The position numbers and the translations under genes were made by a program. Shown in pieces: positions 5,040 to 8,319 of a stretch of 8,319 nucleotides of DNA (positions are counted from its first letter, which is position 1; each line of letters opens with the position of its first letter). The notes beneath the pieces are model-generated. The model worked only from the letters and a program-made list of their open reading frames with translations, did not search any database and was not told the DNA's origin. Source of the stretch: Clostridiales bacterium (GTDB lineage Bacteria > Bacillota > Clostridia > Christensenellales > CAG-138); the NCBI GenBank assembly GCA_009783775.1, contig WRCT01000073.1, positions 1-8,319 of the forward strand, read 5' to 3'.

Positions 5040-6671
5040 TTATTTCTTTGTTTCCTTTGCGGCGGGCTTTGGTTTTTCTCCGGCCGGCTTTGGCTTGGCG
5101 GCGGCAGGCGTCTTTTTTTCTGCGGGAGGGGTTGCCGCTTTTGGTTTGGCGGCGGGTTTGGTTTCGGGTTCCGGCTTCTTTGCAGGAGGCGCGGGCTTTT
5201 TCTTCGGTTTGGGGGGCGCCGGTTCTTCGGGCACAATGCCGAGCAGGGTTTCATACAGCTGCCGGTAGGTGCGGGCTGACGCGTCCCAGCTGTAATCGCA
5301 GGCCATCGCGCGGCGCATGAGCCGTTTCCAAGCCTCTTTGTCGTCGTAATAAACGGCGACCGCGCGCTCGATCGTTTGCAGCATTTCATGCGCGTTATAG
5401 TTGCTGAAACTAAAGCCGTTGCCCGTATTGTCAAAGGCGTTATAGGGGACGATACTGTCTTTTAAGCCGCCTGTCTCCCGCACAATGGGGACGGTGCCGT
5501 AACGCAGTGCGATCATCTGTGACAGGCCGCAGGGCTCAAACTGAGAGGGCATTAAAAACATATCGCTGCCCGCGTAAATGCGGTGCGCCATGCCTTCGTT
5601 CAACTCGCAGCGCAGCGCAAGCCGCCCGGGATACCGGCCCTGCGCACGCGCAAAGAGCATTTCATAATGCGCGTCGCCTTTGCCGAGGACAAGCAGCTGC
5701 ACGTCCATGCGCAGAATGTCGTCGAGTACGTGCTCGACCAGATCCAGGCCCTTTTGCGGCGTTAAGCGGGTGATCATGGAGATGACCGGCGGCGTGTCCC
5801 GTTGTTCCAGTCCGCACTCCTCTTGCAGCTGACGCTTTAGGACCAGCTTGTTTTCAAAGGACTTGGCGTTGAAATGTACGTTCAAAAAACGGTCGTCCCT
5901 TGGATTGAAAATGGTGTTGTCGATCCCGTTTAGTATACCGGAGAGCACGTCCTGCCGCTTGCGCAGTACGCCGTCCATGCGCTCGCCGAAGTATTCTGTG
6001 CGAATCTCCTGGGCGTAAGCCGGACTGACGGTAGAGACGTGGCTGGCAAACACAATGCCGGCCTTCATAAAGGAGACCAGACCGTAGAACTCCAAGTTAT
6101 CGGGGGAGAAATAGCCTTCGTTTAAGCCAAGGATCGGACCCATGCGCTGCCAGGTATACAGGCCCTGATAGCGCAGGTTGTGAATAGAATACACCGTTTT
6201 GATCTTTTGGTACCGCTCGTCCCAGGCGTACTGCTCGTGCAGCAGGACGGGGATCAGGCCCGTTTGCCAGTCGTGACAGTGCAGCACGTCAGGGAAGAAA
6301 TCAATGCGGCTCAGACTCTCCAGTACAGCGCGGCAGAAGAACGCGAAACGGAAACCGTCCTGCTCCTGTCCCGTGTAGATCTCCTCGCCGCCAAACACGG
6401 CCAGGTTATCCACAAAATAATAGGTAATGCCGTTGTCCTCCACAGAGTCAATGCCGCAGTAGACCTGCTGGCTGCCCATCAGCACAGAGAAGTGACCGAT
6501 GTGCGTCATGCGGCTGACCCAGTAGTAGTCGATCACGCGGTACTTGGGCAGGATTACGCGCACGTCCACACCCTCTTTTTTGAGCGCGATGGGCAGGGAG
6601 CCCACGACATCCGCCAAGCCCCCCGTTTTGACAAAGGGAACACACTCGCTCGCGGCAAACAATACTTTCAT
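5040..6671 (-). CDS. glgA: glycogen synthase GlgA with a long Pro/Lys/Ala tail
   Basis: This GT5-family glucosyltransferase extends alpha-1,4-glucan from ADP-glucose in the cytosol. The N-terminal domain begins MKVLFAASECVPFVKTGG, with the nucleotide-sugar loop K15-T-G-G and ADVVGSLP after it. HCHDWQTGL (131-139) and YSIHNLRYQG (161-170) follow. The C-terminal Rossmann domain has TRLTPQKGLD (301-310; R302 and K307 contact the phosphates) and SQFEPCGLSQ (376-385; E379 is the conserved glutamate). The catalytic part ends near residue 480, the family's usual length. Residues 481-543 form a tail of 19 Pro, 18 Lys, 14 Ala, 7 Glu, 4 Thr and 1 Gly, which I do not recognise as a domain. The start is fixed by GGAGGG six bases upstream. 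The frame is open back to 6731 through parS, but that extension is probably not used. It is the last gene of glgC-glgD-glgA and head-on to replication from oriC. Confidence 0.96.
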   Translation of the reverse strand: MKVLFAASECVPFVKTGGLADVVGSLPIALKKEGVDVRVILPKYRVIDYYWVSRMTHIGHFSVLMGSQQVYCGIDSVEDNGITYYFVDNLAVFGGEEIYTGQEQDGFRFAFFCRAVLESLSRIDFFPDVLHCHDWQTGLIPVLLHEQYAWDERYQKIKTVYSIHNLRYQGLYTWQRMGPILGLNEGYFSPDNLEFYGLVSFMKAGIVFASHVSTVSPAYAQEIRTEYFGERMDGVLRKRQDVLSGILNGIDNTIFNPRDDRFLNVHFNAKSFENKLVLKRQLQEECGLEQRDTPPVISMITRLTPQKGLDLVEHVLDDILRMDVQLLVLGKGDAHYEMLFARAQGRYPGRLALRCELNEGMAHRIYAGSDMFLMPSQFEPCGLSQMIALRYGTVPIVRETGGLKDSIVPYNAFDNTGNGFSFSNYNAHEMLQTIERAVAVYYDDKEAWKRLMRRAMACDYSWDASARTYRQLYETLLGIVPEEPAPPKPKKKPAPPAKKPEPETKPAAKPKAATPPAEKKTPAAAKPKPAGEKPKPAAKETKK

Positions 6672-6677
6672 AAAAAA

Positions 6678-6683
6678 CCCTCC
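6678..6683 (-). promoter_or_regulatory. glgA ribosome binding site (decides the start)
   Basis: On the minus strand GGAGGG lies six bases before the ATG at 6671. This favours MKVLFAASE, the usual GlgA N-terminus, over the in-frame ATG at 6731, which would translate parS as MFHVEHF. Confidence 0.85.
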
Positions 6684-6714
6684 AGACCGCATAAACACTG
6701 CGTTTTTTGAGAAA

Positions 6715-6730
6715 TGTTCCACGTGGAACA
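6715..6730. promoter_or_regulatory. parS site 2, between glgD and glgA
   Basis: TGTTCCACGTGGAACA is identical to site 1. The shared sequence includes TTTTTGAGAAA before and TTTTG after it (32 identical bases). Further left the two copies still match partly: ungapped, 18 of 22 bases agree between 3288-3309 and 6695-6716. The site lies 44 bases upstream of glgA and about 3.4 kb from site 1. Confidence 0.96.
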
Positions 6731-6747
6731 TTTTGAAAAACCCTTGT

Positions 6748-7869
6748 TTACACTACATGATTTTTCTTGATGATAATGGGGAAGTTGTCATACCCCACCA
6801 GCATACGGGTCGGGCGAATCACCACGCCCTTGTCCAAAATGACATGGTCGAGCACCGCGTCTTCGCCGACAGTCACACCCTGCATGACGATACTATTGCT
6901 GACCTTCGCGCCCTTGGCGATCTTCACGCCCCGAAAGATTACGCTGTTTTCCACCGTGCCGTCGATTAAGCAGCCGTCCGCCAGAATGCTGTGGCTGACC
7001 TTGGCGTCATTTCCGTATTTCGCGGAGACCTCGTCCTTCACCTTGGTAAAGATCCGGTCTTTGTCAAACAAATCGACCGCCACCTCCTGCGCCAGCAGTT
7101 CCATGCTGTGCTTGAAGTAGGTGAGCAGGGAGTCAAGCCGTGCCACATAACCGTCATACTTGTAGCCGCAGGTTTTCATGGTACTGTATTTGCGCAGGAT
7201 CACATCGCGCAAAAAGTCATATTCGCCCCGCGCATAGGCCTCCTCCACCAGGTATTCCAGCAGGCCCTTGTCGAAGATGAACACATCACAGCTCTGACAG
7301 TCGGTCTTGGGGCGGTAGGGGTTGAGCTCCATGTCCATGACGCGGCCCTCGCCGTCCACGGTCAGGCGCAGATCGCCGTTGTGGGAGGCAGGATCCAGCG
7401 TCGGCCGTTCGTTGTAGAGAATGGTCAGGTCCGCTCCGCTTTGGATATGCTTTTCCAGCATATCGTTGAACCGCATATTGAAAACGGTATGACTGCCGGA
7501 CAGAATGACGTATTGCTCCGCGCTCCTGCGGATATAACCGATCGCGGCGTGCAGCGCGTCCACGGTGCCGCGATACAGGCCCACGTTGCTCTTGGTCATA
7601 AAGGGCGGCAGGATAAACAGGCCCTCGCGTTTTCTGTGCAGATCCCATTCCTTGCCCGCGCCCAGATGGTCCATGAGCGAATGATAGTTTTTCTGCGTCA
7701 GCAGGCCCACGTTGGTAATGCCCGAGTTGACCATATTGGACAGGATAAAGTCGATACAGCGATACCGCCCGCCGAAGGGCACGGCCGCAACGGCGCGGGA
7801 GAGGGTGAGCTCCTTCAATTGGGGCGTGCTTTCGCCCGTATAGATGAGACCGAACGCGTTGCTGATCAT
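6748..7869 (-). CDS. glgD: glucose-1-phosphate adenylyltransferase regulatory subunit GlgD
   Basis: GlgD is the partner of GlgC in Firmicutes ADP-glucose pyrophosphorylase, which makes ADP-glucose for GlgA. The 373-residue protein starts MISNAFGLIYTGE and then has VPFGGRYRCIDFILSNMVNSGI (about 31-52), HLGAGKEWDL and GLFILPPF, all typical of the family. The nucleotide-binding loop GGxGxRLxPLT of GlgC is absent: the equivalent stretch reads GLIYTGESTPQLKELT. That fits a regulatory rather than catalytic role. From about residue 285 the sequence turns into hexapeptide-type left-handed beta-helix repeats (VENSVIF, AKVSNSIVM, AVLDHVIL). It overlaps glgC by four bases (ATGA), and GGAGG nine bases before the ATG serves as ribosome site. 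A 76-base gap carrying parS separates it from glgA. Confidence 0.95.
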   Translation of the reverse strand: MISNAFGLIYTGESTPQLKELTLSRAVAAVPFGGRYRCIDFILSNMVNSGITNVGLLTQKNYHSLMDHLGAGKEWDLHRKREGLFILPPFMTKSNVGLYRGTVDALHAAIGYIRRSAEQYVILSGSHTVFNMRFNDMLEKHIQSGADLTILYNERPTLDPASHNGDLRLTVDGEGRVMDMELNPYRPKTDCQSCDVFIFDKGLLEYLVEEAYARGEYDFLRDVILRKYSTMKTCGYKYDGYVARLDSLLTYFKHSMELLAQEVAVDLFDKDRIFTKVKDEVSAKYGNDAKVSHSILADGCLIDGTVENSVIFRGVKIAKGAKVSNSIVMQGVTVGEDAVLDHVILDKGVVIRPTRMLVGYDNFPIIIKKNHVV

Positions 7870-8319
7870 AGGGGTAGCCCTCCTTCCTGGTTGGGATAGT
7901 AGATATCGTGATCCAATGACATTCCCTGCGGCAGATAGGTTTCGGCGGGAATCGTCAAGTCGTTGCCCACGATTGTCAGATCGCCGGTGAGCTCCGTATC
8001 CAAGACCTCGCCCTCGCGCGGCGGGCCGCCGATGACCGTGCCGTCCCCGATGATGACGTTCTCCCCGATAATTGCTTTGGAAATCTTGCAGTTCTTTCCG
8101 ATCTTGGTCCGCGGGAAGATGATGGAGTCGGTGACCTCGCTGCCTTCATCGACCACCGTGCCGCAGAACAGTACGGAGTGAGCGACCTTTCCGCGTACCA
8201 CACTGCCCTCTGTGACCAGCGCGTTGGCGATCTCGGCATTGTGTCCCACATAGTGCGGGGGCATGACGGGGTTGCGCGTATAAATGCGCCAAGCGGGATC
8301 GTTGAGTTCCAGCACGGGC
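7866..8319 (-). CDS. glgC: glucose-1-phosphate adenylyltransferase GlgC, C-terminal part (cut by window edge)
   Basis: The catalytic subunit joins ATP and glucose-1-phosphate to give ADP-glucose and pyrophosphate, the committed step of bacterial glycogen synthesis. Only the last 150 or so codons are visible, and the reading frame runs off the right edge, so the GTG at 8315 is internal. LELNDPAWRIYTRNP followed by PPHYVG marks the junction between the catalytic domain and the C-terminal beta-helix in GlgC. Hexapeptide-like repeats follow, including GSVVRGKVAHSVLF, EVTDSIIF and ISKAIIGENVIIGDGTVIG. The active-site region is outside the window. The stop overlaps the glgD start (ATGA, 7866-7869), indicating translational coupling. 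Assignment to GlgC rather than a second GlgD rests on the LNDPxWxIYTRNP motif and the operon order. Confidence 0.93.
   Translation of the reverse strand, partial: PVLELNDPAWRIYTRNPVMPPHYVGHNAEIANALVTEGSVVRGKVAHSVLFCGTVVDEGSEVTDSIIFPRTKIGKNCKISKAIIGENVIIGDGTVIGGPPREGEVLDTELTGDLTIVGNDLTIPAETYLPQGMSLDHDIYYPNQEGGLPL

Noticed and set aside
5029..5279. Gly/Phe-rich plus-strand reading frames opposite the GlgA tail
   Set aside because: They are antisense shadows of the Pro/Lys/Ala codons, without a ribosome site or recognisable domain.
6672..6731. 20-residue N-terminal extension of GlgA starting MFHVEHF
   Set aside because: It is the translation of parS. GGAGGG before ATG 6671 and the conserved MKVLFAASE start fit better, although AAGGG also occurs upstream of 6731.

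Overview
This window is a replication-origin region of a bacterial chromosome, most likely from the Bacillota, class Clostridia. That assignment is inferred from three things: dnaA and dnaN flank a DnaA-box cluster, ParA/ParB are of the Soj/Spo0J type with a perfect 16-bp parS, and a glgC-glgD-glgA operon of clostridial type follows (GlgD is characteristic of Firmicutes). No rRNA, tRNA, CRISPR array, insertion sequence or prophage gene is visible.

Layout. The left edge (1-322, minus) carries the N-terminal third or so of an alpha/beta-hydrolase. It diverges from dnaA (497-1846, plus) across an AT-rich gap that holds the likely dnaA promoter. The 319-bp dnaA-dnaN gap is the probable oriC. It contains one perfect DnaA box and several near-perfect ones, an unusual head-to-tail run of 9-mers, an interrupted palindrome, and a pair of boxes followed by a DnaA-trio-like array. 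dnaN (2166-3260), parA (3307-4128) and parB (4121-4975) then read rightwards. A perfect parS lies on the start codon of parA, and parA and parB overlap by 8 bp. A strong hairpin at 4991-5020 separates parB from the convergent, leftward glg genes: glgA (6671-5040), glgD (7869-6748) and glgC (cut by the right edge). A second perfect parS sits between glgD and glgA.

How the genes work together. DnaA would bind the boxes and open oriC, and DnaN supplies the sliding clamp. ParB would load at the two parS sites and, with ParA, partition the newly copied origins. GlgC/GlgD make ADP-glucose, which GlgA polymerises into glycogen; this operon has no obvious functional link to the origin and is transcribed towards it.

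The unusual points are details rather than a new system. They are the oriC architecture, the parS placed on the parA start, the second parS carried in what looks like a duplicated flank, a 63-residue Pro/Lys/Ala tail on GlgA, a substituted Walker A glycine in DnaA, and origin synteny lacking the usual rpmH, recF and gyrB neighbours. I see no evidence of a wholly undescribed system.
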